Below, in pieces: positions 8,475 to 17,123 of a stretch of 64,000 nt of DNA; position 1 is the first letter of the stretch; each line of letters starts with the position of its first letter. Both the position numbers and the translations under genes were made by a program. Location: NCBI GenBank assembly GCA_016720465.1, contig JADKKO010000003.1, positions 85,817 to 149,816 on the forward strand, given 5' to 3'. The stretch comes from Holophagaceae bacterium (GTDB lineage: Bacteria > Acidobacteriota > Holophagae > Holophagales > Holophagaceae). The notes beneath the pieces are model-generated. The model was not told where the DNA came from. It searched no databases and saw only the letters and a list, made by a program, of their open reading frames with translations.

Positions 8475-8552
8475 CAGGGGTCCAAGAGAATGAACTAGGT
8501 TAGCCTGCCCCGGCCTGGAATGGGAAAGAGGCTTCGAAAAGCTTTCATGGGC

Positions 8553-9086
8553 TCAGGCCCCGCCGATGGGCCGGGGGGCGCCAAAAACCTTGTGCAACAA
8601 GGCCTGGAGCAGGTCGGCTTCCCCATGGGAAAAACCATCGGGTGCCGCGCAATCCAGATCCAGCACCGAAAAGAGCCTGCCCGCGCGGTCGAACACCGGC
8701 AGCACCAACTCGGAGCGGGTGGCGTCATCGCAGGCGATGTGGCCGGGGAAGGCCTCCACGTCTGGCACGAGCTGCACGGCCCCCGTCCGGGCGCAGGCTC
8801 CGCACACCCCGCGCAGGAAGGAAATCCGCAGGCAGCCCATGCCGCCCTGGTAGGGGCCCACGGCCAGCTCATCCTCCGCCACACGCCGGTAGAATCCGCA
8901 CCAATTCGTCTGGACCAGGGTCTCCCAGAGCAGGCAGGCCAGCGTGGCTTCCAGGGCCACCTCATCCGTCTCCCCCTCCACCGCCGCGAGGATCTGCGGC
9001 AGGGCGGCTTTGAGCCGCGCCACACGTTCCAGGGGCGGCAACAGCGTGCCGCGATCGAGCCGGGGGAGGAGGATGCCTTCGGACAT
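8553..9086 (-). CDS. msrC: free methionine-(R)-sulfoxide reductase (GAF domain)
   Basis: This enzyme reduces free methionine-R-sulfoxide with thioredoxin in the cytoplasm. The 177-residue GAF-fold protein keeps the fRMsr landmarks: 'NWCGFYRR' near 61, 'AVGPYQGGMGCLRISFLRG' near 75-93, 'GVCGAC' near 93-98, 'FPGHIACDDATRSELVLPVF' near 112-131 and 'VLDLDCAAPDGF'. The cysteines in 'GCLRI', 'GVCG' and 'IACD' match the three redox cysteines described for the E. coli enzyme. Length is close to the family's (about 160-180). ATG at 9086. It is a single gene, divergent from lpxK. A generic GAF protein is the alternative, but the Cys pattern argues for the reductase. Confidence 0.88.
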   Translation of the reverse strand: MSEGILLPRLDRGTLLPPLERVARLKAALPQILAAVEGETDEVALEATLACLLWETLVQTNWCGFYRRVAEDELAVGPYQGGMGCLRISFLRGVCGACARTGAVQLVPDVEAFPGHIACDDATRSELVLPVFDRAGRLFSVLDLDCAAPDGFSHGEADLLQALLHKVFGAPRPIGGA

Positions 9087-9207
9087 GGAACGATTGTAGG
9101 TCCGATTCCCGATGGAGAACCGGGGCGAGGTGGAGGCCCAGGTCCCTCCGATCGAAATATTATCGGAACGTCTGCGGATTCCGCAGCCGAGGACTTATGG
9201 TTATTGC

Positions 9208-10272
9208 ATGACCCTGCTCCGCTGGCTGGCTGCGCCGCTCTCGCCGTTCTACGGCGCCGTGGTCCGGCTCCGGAACCGCGCCTTTGATGCGCATCCGGAG
9301 CGGGCTTCGCGAGCGGGCGCGCCGGTCATTTCCGTCGGGAACCTCAGCACCGGCGGCACGGGCAAGACGCCCCTGACGCTGCTGCTGGCGGAATCGCTCC
9401 AGGCCGCCGGCTGGGCCAACGCGGTTATCTCCCGGGGCTATGGCGGCAAACGGGCCTTCGATGTGATGGACGTGAATCCGGATTCAAAGGCCGCGGAAAC
9501 GGGCGATGAACCGCTCCTCATGGCCCGGCGCCTGGGCGCAGGCCGCGTGGTGGTGGCCCGCGAGCGCGCCGCCGGGGCCGCGCGAGCCCTGGCGCTGAAT
9601 TCCGCCGCCAGAGTGCTGCTGCTCGACGATGGCTTCCAGCACCGGGCCCTGCACCGCGATCTGGACTTGCTGGTGCTGGATGGCGTGCGCAGGTGGGGCA
9701 ATGGAAAAATGCTGCCCATGGGCGATCTGCGCGAGCCCCAGGACTCCGCGAAACGCGCCCATGCGCTGGTGGTGACCCGTGGCGGCCTGGCGCCGAAGGA
9801 TGAGATCGAGGCCTGGTGGAAGCAGTACGGCAGCGGCGGACCGGCCTTCTACGTGGACTTCGCCATCGGCGCCCTGCGCGCCTTCAACCCCAAGGACGGC
9901 CCCCGGCGCCTGGAAGTTCCCGCCAAGGGCCAGGGCCCGCTGTTCGCATTCTGCGGCCTCGGCCATCCCGAGGCGTTCTTCGCGGATCTGCTGGTGGCTG
10001 GCCTTTCCTGGGTAGGCACGAAAGTGTTCAGGGACCATCATGCGGTCCGTCCCAGGGAGTTGTGGCTGGTGCAGGAGGCCGCGGCGAAGGATGGTGCGGC
10101 CGGCCTGGTCTGCACTGAAAAAGATGCCGTGAAGTTCGGCCCCGAGCACCTCGAGGTGTTGCAGATGCCCCTCTGGATCGCGGAGCAGAAAGTCACCGGC
10201 GCCGATACCCTGCTGGCCTGGGTCCAGGAGCGGCTGGCAAGCCTCGCGCGCGCCCAGGAAATTCGGGCCTGA
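9208..10272 (+). CDS. lpxK: tetraacyldisaccharide 4'-kinase LpxK
   Basis: LpxK phosphorylates the 4' position of the lipid A disaccharide at the inner membrane, so the organism probably makes lipid A. The protein is 354 residues from ATG 9208, which gives the usual N-terminus 'MTLLRWLAAPLSPFYG', a membrane-associating helix. The Walker A loop 'ISVGNLSTGGTGKTP' is at about 41-55 and the LpxK hallmark 'LLLDDGFQHRALHRDLDLL' near 137-155. The C-terminal 'GLVCTEKDAVKF' is also typical. The frame is open upstream to 9112, but that adds atypical residues. It is not linked to other lpx genes here; a methyltransferase follows 77 bp downstream. Confidence 0.95.
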   Translation: MTLLRWLAAPLSPFYGAVVRLRNRAFDAHPERASRAGAPVISVGNLSTGGTGKTPLTLLLAESLQAAGWANAVISRGYGGKRAFDVMDVNPDSKAAETGDEPLLMARRLGAGRVVVARERAAGAARALALNSAARVLLLDDGFQHRALHRDLDLLVLDGVRRWGNGKMLPMGDLREPQDSAKRAHALVVTRGGLAPKDEIEAWWKQYGSGGPAFYVDFAIGALRAFNPKDGPRRLEVPAKGQGPLFAFCGLGHPEAFFADLLVAGLSWVGTKVFRDHHAVRPRELWLVQEAAAKDGAAGLVCTEKDAVKFGPEHLEVLQMPLWIAEQKVTGADTLLAWVQERLASLARAQEIRA

Positions 10273-10349
10273 AGGATCTCGGGGTCCCTGGCGTTCAGGA
10301 GGCGCATCCCATCGCGCCCGGCGGAGTATGCTCGGTCCCGGAGGACACT

Positions 10350-11141
10350 GTGGACAACAGAGGACCGGAGGACGCCTACGGGCAGATCCAGTACCGGGGG
10401 CTCATCGCCTGGCCCGAGCGCCTGCGGCGGGAGGCTCCGCTGCTGGAGCGGGTCCTCGGAACGGCACCGGTGAAGGCGATCCTCGATCTCGGCTGCGGCA
10501 CGGGTGAGCACAGCCGTTTCCTGCGGTCGCTCGGTTACCAGGTGACGGGGGTCGACGCTTCCGAGGCGCAGATCCGGACGGCCCGGGAAGCGGATCCCGA
10601 GGCGGGGGATCCAGGCCCGGCGAAGTATGTCCTCGGCGGGTTGGACCGCCTTGAGACCCTCGTCCCGGAGGGATACGGAGGGGCCATCTGTCTGGGCAAC
10701 ACCCTGCCGCACTTCACGGAACCAGACATCCTCCAGCGGGTCTTCACGGAACTGGCCAGCCGTCTGGTTCCAGGCGCGCCTTTCCTGCTTCAGCTTCTGA
10801 ACTACGACCGGATCCTGGACCGGGGCGAACGCGCCTTCCCGCTGAACCTCCGGCCCGGCGGGACCGATGGCGGGGAAATCGTGTTCTTGCGCCTGATGAC
10901 CTCCCGGCCCGATGGATCCGTCATCTTCACCCCCGCCACCCTGCGCTACCGGCCAGGGATGGAACCGCCCCTGGAGCTGGTCTCCGCCCAGAATGTCCAC
11001 CTCCACGGGTGGCGCCGTTCCGAGCTGGAGGAGCCCCTCCGCAACGCGGGATTCGAAATGCGCGGCGCCTTTGGCAGCGTGGGCGGGGATCCCTGGCACA
11101 CCGAGGCTTCGGACCTGGTCCTGTGGGCGGCCAAGGTCTGA
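10350..11141 (+). CDS. class I SAM-dependent methyltransferase
   Basis: A 263-residue methyltransferase starting at GTG 10350, set by a GGAGG ribosome site six bases upstream. Motif I is 'ILDLGCGTGEHSRFLRSLG' (about residues 47-65), the acidic residue binding the SAM ribose lies in 'VTGVDASEAQI', and 'GAICLGNTLPHF' marks the motif II region. The C-terminal half is a beta-rich domain as in glycine N-methyltransferase-like and other small-molecule methyltransferases ('LLQLLNYDRIL', 'FLRLMTSRPDGS'). The substrate is unknown. A bidirectional terminator lies about 90 bp past the stop. Confidence 0.85.
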   Translation: MDNRGPEDAYGQIQYRGLIAWPERLRREAPLLERVLGTAPVKAILDLGCGTGEHSRFLRSLGYQVTGVDASEAQIRTAREADPEAGDPGPAKYVLGGLDRLETLVPEGYGGAICLGNTLPHFTEPDILQRVFTELASRLVPGAPFLLQLLNYDRILDRGERAFPLNLRPGGTDGGEIVFLRLMTSRPDGSVIFTPATLRYRPGMEPPLELVSAQNVHLHGWRRSELEEPLRNAGFEMRGAFGSVGGDPWHTEASDLVLWAAKV

Positions 11142-11230
11142 TCTCGACTCGCGATCAGTGGCTCCGCCGGCATGGCCGGCCTGGATCGCAGAGCAGAAAA
11201 TGGATGGAATGACGCAGGCCCCGCCATGAA

Positions 11231-11256
11231 AAAGGGCCGCCCGGGAGCGGCCCTTC
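11231..11256. terminator. bidirectional intrinsic terminator
   Basis: A 9-bp perfect stem, AAGGGCCGC (11232-11240) with GCGGCCCTT (11247-11255), around a six-base loop. On the minus strand it is followed by a run of five T, ending the large PHP-protein transcript; on the plus strand it is followed by CTTTG, a weaker tail serving the methyltransferase. It sits between the two convergent genes. Confidence 0.8.
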
Positions 11257-11276
11257 TTTGCGTCATTCCGCCAGGC

Positions 11277-14200
11277 TCAGTAGACCTTGAACTTGCGGAA
11301 GCCTGAATTGCCGGTGCCCGACGGATTGGTCACGGTGATGGGGCCGTAGGTGGCGCCCGCCGGGACGATGGCCTTAAGTTGCGTCGCGGACACCAGGGTG
11401 AATGCGGCGGAAACGCCGTTGAACCTCACCGCGGTGGTGCCGGTGAAATTCGACCCCAGGATGGTGACTTCCGTGCCGACCGGACCTGAACTGGGCGAGA
11501 AGGATGTGATCACAGGCGCCAAGGAGACGACCGTGAAGGCCTCGGAGGTGAACCCGTAGCAGGTGGCGGTGGTGAGCAGGATCCGGCCCGAGGTGGCCCC
11601 AGCGGGGACCGTGGCCTGGACCTGCGTGGGCGAGAGGACGGTGAAGGCCGCGAGCAGGCCGTTGAACCGCACCGCGGTCAGGCCCGTGAAGTTGCCGCCC
11701 GTCAAGGTGACAACCGTCCCCGCCGGGCCGGAGCTGGGCGAGAAACCGCTGATGTCCAGGGCGCAGGCGGGCAGGAGATTGACATTCAGCGTCACGGTGG
11801 CGAGGTTGGAGGTCAGGCTTCCATCGCTTGCCCGGTAGGTGAACGTATCGGTGCCGCTGAACGTGGAGGACGGGGTGTAGGTGAAGCTGCCGTCCGAAGC
11901 CAGGGACAAGGTTCCGTGGGCGGGTCCAGAGACCAGGATCGCGCTCAGGGCGGGGCCGTCCACATCCGTATCGTTCCCGAGCACGCCCGGGGCAGGCACA
12001 GTGAAGGCAAAGTAGGTTGGCACCGCGTAGACGTCGTTCCCCGCGATGGGAGCGTCGTTCACCGGATTCACGGTCAGGCTGATGGTGACCGGCAGCGAAT
12101 CCAGCGCGCCATCGTTCACCTTGAAAGTGAAGCTGTCCGGGCCGCTGTAATTGGCGGAGGGCGTGTAGGTCAGGTTCGGGACCGTGCCGGCAAGGGCGCC
12201 ATGGGTGGGATTCGTAACCACTGTAAAGGCAAGGGCGGAGCCTTCGGGATCGCTGCCGGTCAAGGTGATTGGCAGAGCTGTGTCTTCATCGGTGCTCAGG
12301 CTCTGGGCGCCTGCCACGGGCTGGCCATTCACGGTGAAGATGAAGTTGTCGCTGGCGCTGGCGCCAAAGGCATCCGTGACGGTGATGGTCACCAGGCTCG
12401 TGCCGGACTGGTCCGCGACCGGCGTGAGGGTTAGGGTCGGGCTCCCGGCGCTGCCACCGAAGATAATGCTGGCCGCCGGAATCAACGATGGGTTCGACGA
12501 GGTGGCCGAGAGCGCGAGGCTCAGAGGTAGTTCCGTGTCGTTCACTGTGAAGGCCACGGAGCCCAGGACCGTGTTGGTGTTGGTGGTCTGGGAGGGGATG
12601 TCCGAGATGGTCGGCGCGTGGTTGTAGATGTGCACGCCCAGCCGGTCGGTCAGGATGGCCGTCCCGCCTGCGTTCACGGCGGCCAGGGAGGTGGTCGCCG
12701 GAGGCGGATTCCCGGGAGTCACGATGGTCCATTCCGAAAAGGTGTAGGTGGGGTTGGGTGTCGTGACCGCAAAATTCCGGAAGTAAGAGGTGTCCTTGCC
12801 CTGGGAGGTAACGCTTGGACCCGAGGCTGTGGTGGTCGTTCCCACCCACGCCACGGTGGGCTCGCCGACAACATCGGTGCGTGCGAGATAGCCCGCATAA
12901 CCCTTCACTTGCTCTGTCGTGATGAAGAAGATGTCATCCCCATTGAAATTCGCCACGCTGCTGGCGTTGGTGGGGGTGCCCGTGACGTTCGCCGCGGACG
13001 GAGTGACCGTCGCGGTGTTCTTAAAGAGTCGTGTCTCACCCGCGGCCATGGCCGGAATCGGGAAGGTCGTCTGGAAGGCAGAATCGAGCGGAGCGGCCGG
13101 CTTGGGGGAGGCATTCACCCAGCCCTGGGGGTTCGACCAGAGGCCGATGTACAGGATGTTGGTGACGCCGTCGTAGGCGCCGGTCCCCACATTCGTGATC
13201 TCGATCCACTTGTTGGTGCCGCTGCTGCCCTCGTAGAACTGGGTGATGATGAGCTTGGATTGCCCGCTGGACGCGCCCACGGTGACAGCCACATCCCGGA
13301 AGGAACTCAGGCCCTCGGGATCCGTGACGGTCACGCGCACCGTGGCGCTGCCCGTCAGATCCGGCGCCGGTGTGATGTCGAGGGTGAGCGAGGCGCTGGA
13401 GCCGCCCAGCGCCAGATTGGCGTTGGGGATCAGCGTGGGGTTGACGGTGGTGACCGCCGTGACCGTCAAGGCGCTGGCGGCGCTCTCGGCGTCTCCAACG
13501 GTGAACGGAATGCCGAGGATGGGCACATTCGGCTGGGTGATCTGGGCGGGGATGGCGGTGATGGTGGGGGCGGTGTTGGATGCCGCGCTGGGATTGACGA
13601 TCACGAGGCGTGTGGCGCTGCCCGTGGCGCCCAGGTCGTCCGTGGCCGTGTAGGTCACGGTGAAGGTGGTGGGTGCGGCGCCGCCATTCACGAAGGTGTG
13701 GTTGACGCTCGGGCCGGTGCCCGTGCCGCCGTCGCCAAAGGTCCAGTCCTGGTTGGTGATGGATGTGTGGGTAGTTGTGGCTGATCCCGTGAACGCCACA
13801 TTGGTGCCCGTGGCCACCGTCACGGTGGCCGAAGGGGAAGTGATGGAGGCGCTCACGGCGCCCGCCGCCTCGCTCACCCAGATGGGGGCCGACCAGAGCG
13901 AGTCGCCGTTGTCCTGGATGATGGATGCGTAATAGAAGTGCTCGCCTGCAGTGGGCGTGATGGTGAGGGTGCTCAGGCCGTCGCTGAGCTGGGTCACCGT
14001 GCCGTTGCGGCCGGGCACGCCTTCCCAGATCTTGATGCTGCTTGCGCTGCGGAGGACATTGGTGCTGCTGAAATAGACATTCAGGGTCAGGGATCCGCTG
14101 TTGTTGATGCGGTCGCCCATGATGGCGCTGCCCGCCGTGAGCATGATCTGGCTGCTCTTGTCCATGGTCGCGAAGGCGTGGCGGGCCTTCAGGGCGTTCA

Positions 14201-15596
14201 CGAAAGCGTTCAGCGTCAGGGTCGTGCCGGTGGGCAGCAGCACGCCGGTGCGGTTGGGGTAGCTCAGGCCCCAGTTGGAGCAATGGTTGTCCTGGTCCGT
14301 GGTGGGCGCGACGTGGTAGCCGGCCTCCAGGATCTTGTTCCAGGTGCTGGTGTAGAAGCTGCGCCTGGTCTCAGATTCCGTGGTGTTCGGGGAGAACGCG
14401 TTGGTGTTCATCACTTCGCAGAGCGCCATCACTTCATCGCCATCGGCGGTATAGACCAGGGTTCCGAACTGGCTCGAGGAGGGGTGGTTGAATTGCCCCA
14501 CCCAGCCCTTGGATTTCATGAAGGTATAGAGAGGGGGATAATCACTCTTGGTGGTGAAGTAGTCCCCAAGGAGCTGGCCGCTCGCGTTGTATTCCCAGGT
14601 GGCCAGGCCATCGGGGTTGATGATGTTTAGGTGGCCGCCATTATTGATGACGCCCCACTCCATGCCATACATGGCGAGGAAGCCGGGGTGGTCCGTCCGG
14701 TAGGTCGAGGCGGCGGCCAGGCCCGAAGCGAAGAGCGCCGATCCATGGTTGGGATCCGCAGGGTCCATGGCGGTGTTGGTGCCCGTGGATCCGTCGAACA
14801 TGTGGTTGTGCTCGGAGGTCAGCAGGAAGTCTCCGCCAGCCTGGACGCGCATCATTTCATAGGCGATCGCGGGTCCCGAAGTGCCCCCCTGCGGGACTTC
14901 CGAACCGCTGCAGGATGCGGGAGCCGTGCCGCCATCGCTGTGGTTGGTCTGGCTGTGCATGTTGCCGAAGTAGATCGTGTAGGGCAGCGAGGCCGGGGCC
15001 GGGGCCGAACCTGGCGCCAGGGCCGGGCGGAAGCCGCCGGCGCTGACGGGCAGGTCGAGGGCGGGCACTTTCAGGCGCGGCGCGGGGCCGACGCAGATCG
15101 TGGTTTCCTCGGTTGCGGCCTCGTCGATGCTCGTGGCGAGGTGGGCCTCCACGCGGTCCGGCTGGTTTCCACCGGGATAGTAGCGGTAGGCCGCCTGGGC
15201 CATGGGTTTGGAGGTCAGGCGCAAGGTGTAGAAACCTCGCTCCAGGGCGCGGCCGGCGGCATCCTTGCCGTCCCACGCGATGCGCTGGGATCCAGAGCCG
15301 CCCACCAGGAAAGTCTCGCCGTGCCAGGTACCGCGCACGAGGCCCTGGGTGTCCACCAGCTCCAGGCGCCAGGCGCCGACGGTCAGGGCTTCGGCGTCCA
15401 GGAAGCCAAAGCCCACTTTGAAGGTCCGCGCTTCGCCCAGTTCACCCACGAAGGGCGCCCAGAGCGCTGCCTCGAATTCATGGTGGTCGGGATGGGCGAT
15501 GCGCACACCCGGCGCCAAAGGCACCTGGGCGGTGAGGGAGACCCACGCCAGCAGGGCAAAGAGGCAACGGGACAAATACCGCCGGAAGGGGTTCAT
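11277..15596 (-). CDS. secreted multidomain PHP/CehA-type metallohydrolase with PKD and IPT domains
   Basis: A 1439-residue exported protein. ATG 15596 is preceded by GGAG and gives a signal peptide (MNPFRRYLSRCLFALLAWVS...); the frame opens further upstream without a better start. After a beta domain, residues about 210-510 form a PHP-type metal centre: 'FGNMHSQTNHSDGG', 'LTSEHNHMFDG', 'GMEWGVINNGGHLNII', 'GQFNHPSS' and 'TTDQDNHCSNWG', as in CehA/McbA-like hydrolases. Then follow a PKD domain ('DWTFGDGGTGTGPSVNHTF'), cadherin-like segments, a lamin-tail-like region ('KLIITQFYEGSSGTNKWIEI'), two tandem cadherin-like repeats ('YTPSANYSGPDSFTFKVNDG') and two C-terminal IPT/TIG domains ('GFSPSSGPAGTVVTLTGGNF'). 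Likely extracellular or surface-bound; the substrate is unknown. It is a single gene with its own terminator. Confidence 0.85.
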   Translation of the reverse strand: MNPFRRYLSRCLFALLAWVSLTAQVPLAPGVRIAHPDHHEFEAALWAPFVGELGEARTFKVGFGFLDAEALTVGAWRLELVDTQGLVRGTWHGETFLVGGSGSQRIAWDGKDAAGRALERGFYTLRLTSKPMAQAAYRYYPGGNQPDRVEAHLATSIDEAATEETTICVGPAPRLKVPALDLPVSAGGFRPALAPGSAPAPASLPYTIYFGNMHSQTNHSDGGTAPASCSGSEVPQGGTSGPAIAYEMMRVQAGGDFLLTSEHNHMFDGSTGTNTAMDPADPNHGSALFASGLAAASTYRTDHPGFLAMYGMEWGVINNGGHLNIINPDGLATWEYNASGQLLGDYFTTKSDYPPLYTFMKSKGWVGQFNHPSSSQFGTLVYTADGDEVMALCEVMNTNAFSPNTTESETRRSFYTSTWNKILEAGYHVAPTTDQDNHCSNWGLSYPNRTGVLLPTGTTLTLNAFVNALKARHAFATMDKSSQIMLTAGSAIMGDRINNSGSLTLNVYFSSTNVLRSASSIKIWEGVPGRNGTVTQLSDGLSTLTITPTAGEHFYYASIIQDNGDSLWSAPIWVSEAAGAVSASITSPSATVTVATGTNVAFTGSATTTHTSITNQDWTFGDGGTGTGPSVNHTFVNGGAAPTTFTVTYTATDDLGATGSATRLVIVNPSAASNTAPTITAIPAQITQPNVPILGIPFTVGDAESAASALTVTAVTTVNPTLIPNANLALGGSSASLTLDITPAPDLTGSATVRVTVTDPEGLSSFRDVAVTVGASSGQSKLIITQFYEGSSGTNKWIEITNVGTGAYDGVTNILYIGLWSNPQGWVNASPKPAAPLDSAFQTTFPIPAMAAGETRLFKNTATVTPSAANVTGTPTNASSVANFNGDDIFFITTEQVKGYAGYLARTDVVGEPTVAWVGTTTTASGPSVTSQGKDTSYFRNFAVTTPNPTYTFSEWTIVTPGNPPPATTSLAAVNAGGTAILTDRLGVHIYNHAPTISDIPSQTTNTNTVLGSVAFTVNDTELPLSLALSATSSNPSLIPAASIIFGGSAGSPTLTLTPVADQSGTSLVTITVTDAFGASASDNFIFTVNGQPVAGAQSLSTDEDTALPITLTGSDPEGSALAFTVVTNPTHGALAGTVPNLTYTPSANYSGPDSFTFKVNDGALDSLPVTISLTVNPVNDAPIAGNDVYAVPTYFAFTVPAPGVLGNDTDVDGPALSAILVSGPAHGTLSLASDGSFTYTPSSTFSGTDTFTYRASDGSLTSNLATVTLNVNLLPACALDISGFSPSSGPAGTVVTLTGGNFTGLTAVRFNGLLAAFTVLSPTQVQATVPAGATSGRILLTTATCYGFTSEAFTVVSLAPVITSFSPSSGPVGTEVTILGSNFTGTTAVRFNGVSAAFTLVSATQLKAIVPAGATYGPITVTNPSGTGNSGFRKFKVY

Positions 15597-15822
15597 GGAA
15601 ACTCCGAAAGGGTGGGCTGGATCAAAGGTCAGACTGTCTAGAGTCTCTAAACCGTCGCCGAAAAACAGTGAAATTTGCGTCACATTTCCACGTATCCAGG
15701 CGCACCCTCGAGGAGGCTCAGCCACGGCGCGGATTCGATATGAAAATCCGGGCCGAGGTTTGATCCGCGGTTATCAGGTGAAGGTGCTTCGTCGCCCGAT
15801 GCCTCCGTGTGGACTGGCCTGT

Positions 15823-17109
15823 TCAATGGCCGGCCAGCAACCGTTCGAGGTAGCGCGACTTCACCTGCCGGGACGCTAGGGCTTGTTTTAGAGGCGGAAG
15901 TTTCAGCACCGCGCCGAGGATGCCGGCCACGGCGCGATGTCCGTAGGAGGACTGGCCGTCCACCAGCAGCTCCGCAAGCTGGCCTCGTTCGATGGCCATC
16001 ATCACCACGCGGTGAGCGGTATTCGCTGGAGTCAACACCCGGATCGCCCGTCGCCTGAGTTTGATGGCGCTGCGGGAACACGTCCTTACGCAGACGCCGC
16101 ATCCCAGGCAGGGTTCCTCGTCTAGTTTCGCGGCCTTCATCTGCGGGTGGCTGGGATCGTGGGCCGAGACCAGGCTGAGCGCCTCCACCGGGCAGGCGGC
16201 GACGCACTTCCCACAGCCATTGCAGCGCGCCGCATCGAGTTCCGGCAGGTAGTTGGTGGTGTGGACCGGCCGCATGAACCCGAAGCGCCGCGCGGCCACC
16301 ATGGCTTCGCAGCAGCACCCGCAGCAATTGCAGATGAACCCGACCTTCTCGCGGACGTTCTCGCCGAACTGGACGAGGCCCCGCTCCCGCGCCTGCTGCA
16401 ACAGGTCCAGGCATTCCGCGGCCTCCACCCGGCGGGCGTTGCCGTGTCGGACGAGGGAATCGGCGCTGTTCCCGAAGGTCATGCAGATGTCCATGGGGGC
16501 GTCGCAGGCCCGGCCCAGATGGGACATCTTGTGGCGGCAATAGCAGAGGCCGATGCCGATGGCCCTGCTGCCCGCCACCACGCCGCTGGCGCGTTCATAG
16601 TCCAGCACGGTCAGGGCGCCGTCCGTTTCTGGAATGGCCGTTTCGTCCACGAAGACGCGCCCCAGTTGGGTCTCGCCGGTGGCAAAGAGCTTCCGGACGA
16701 AGTCCTCCTCCACGTTCAGGTACTGGTGGAAGAGTTCAGACAAAGCCTTCTGGTCCAGGTCGCCCCGGACCCGCATGAGTGAGAATTCGAAGAACCCTGC
16801 CATGGGCGGCGGCAGCACGTAGCGCGTCTCCTCGCCATGCTGGAGATCCAGCAGGAAAGCCCGGCCGGCGAGGCCATCGAGCACCTTCCGGGCCTCCGCC
16901 TCGGGTACCTTCCAGAGCTCCGACGCGCGCTTGGCGGTGAAGGGACGGATGGGCAGCCGGGCCAGCAGCGCCGCCTCCCGCTCGCTCACCAGCAGCTTCA
17001 GGATCCGGAACAGCAGTTCCGACGGTGGCGCGCCTTGGGGGAACCTGTTCAGCCGCTCGGCGAGCTGTTCGAAGCTCCCGTTTCCACCTTTCAAGGTCCG
17101 ATGTCCCAT
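15823..17109 (-). CDS. 4Fe-4S ferredoxin-type protein with winged-helix-like N-terminus
   Basis: A 428-residue cytoplasmic protein. ATG 17109 is fixed by a strong AGGAGG site. The N-terminal third has a winged-helix feel ('ERLNRFPQGAPPSELLFRIL', 'FTAKRASELWKVPEAEARKV'). The middle has unusual Cys motifs, 'LCYCRHKMSHLGRACDAP' and 'FICNCCGCCCEAMVAARRFG'. Two classical 4Fe-4S motifs follow: 'CNGCGKCVAACPVEAL' and 'CLGCGVCVRTCSRSAI'. This looks like a family of ferredoxin-like proteins seen in anaerobes; the redox partner is unknown. It starts 14 bp after the glgP stop, so it is co-transcribed with glycogen phosphorylase, an unexpected pairing. Confidence 0.8.
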   Translation of the reverse strand: MGHRTLKGGNGSFEQLAERLNRFPQGAPPSELLFRILKLLVSEREAALLARLPIRPFTAKRASELWKVPEAEARKVLDGLAGRAFLLDLQHGEETRYVLPPPMAGFFEFSLMRVRGDLDQKALSELFHQYLNVEEDFVRKLFATGETQLGRVFVDETAIPETDGALTVLDYERASGVVAGSRAIGIGLCYCRHKMSHLGRACDAPMDICMTFGNSADSLVRHGNARRVEAAECLDLLQQARERGLVQFGENVREKVGFICNCCGCCCEAMVAARRFGFMRPVHTTNYLPELDAARCNGCGKCVAACPVEALSLVSAHDPSHPQMKAAKLDEEPCLGCGVCVRTCSRSAIKLRRRAIRVLTPANTAHRVVMMAIERGQLAELLVDGQSSYGHRAVAGILGAVLKLPPLKQALASRQVKSRYLERLLAGH

Positions 17110-17123
17110 GGCGTCGTCGCCTC

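Noticed and set aside
12618..13784. Plus-strand open frame of 388 codons inside the PHP protein gene
   Set aside because: Gly/Arg/His-rich antisense shadow; the minus-strand frame has clear PKD and cadherin-like domains.
15609..15650. Palindromic operator near AGACTGTCTAGAGTCT
   Set aside because: Only 5-bp arms; expected by chance in a gap of this size.
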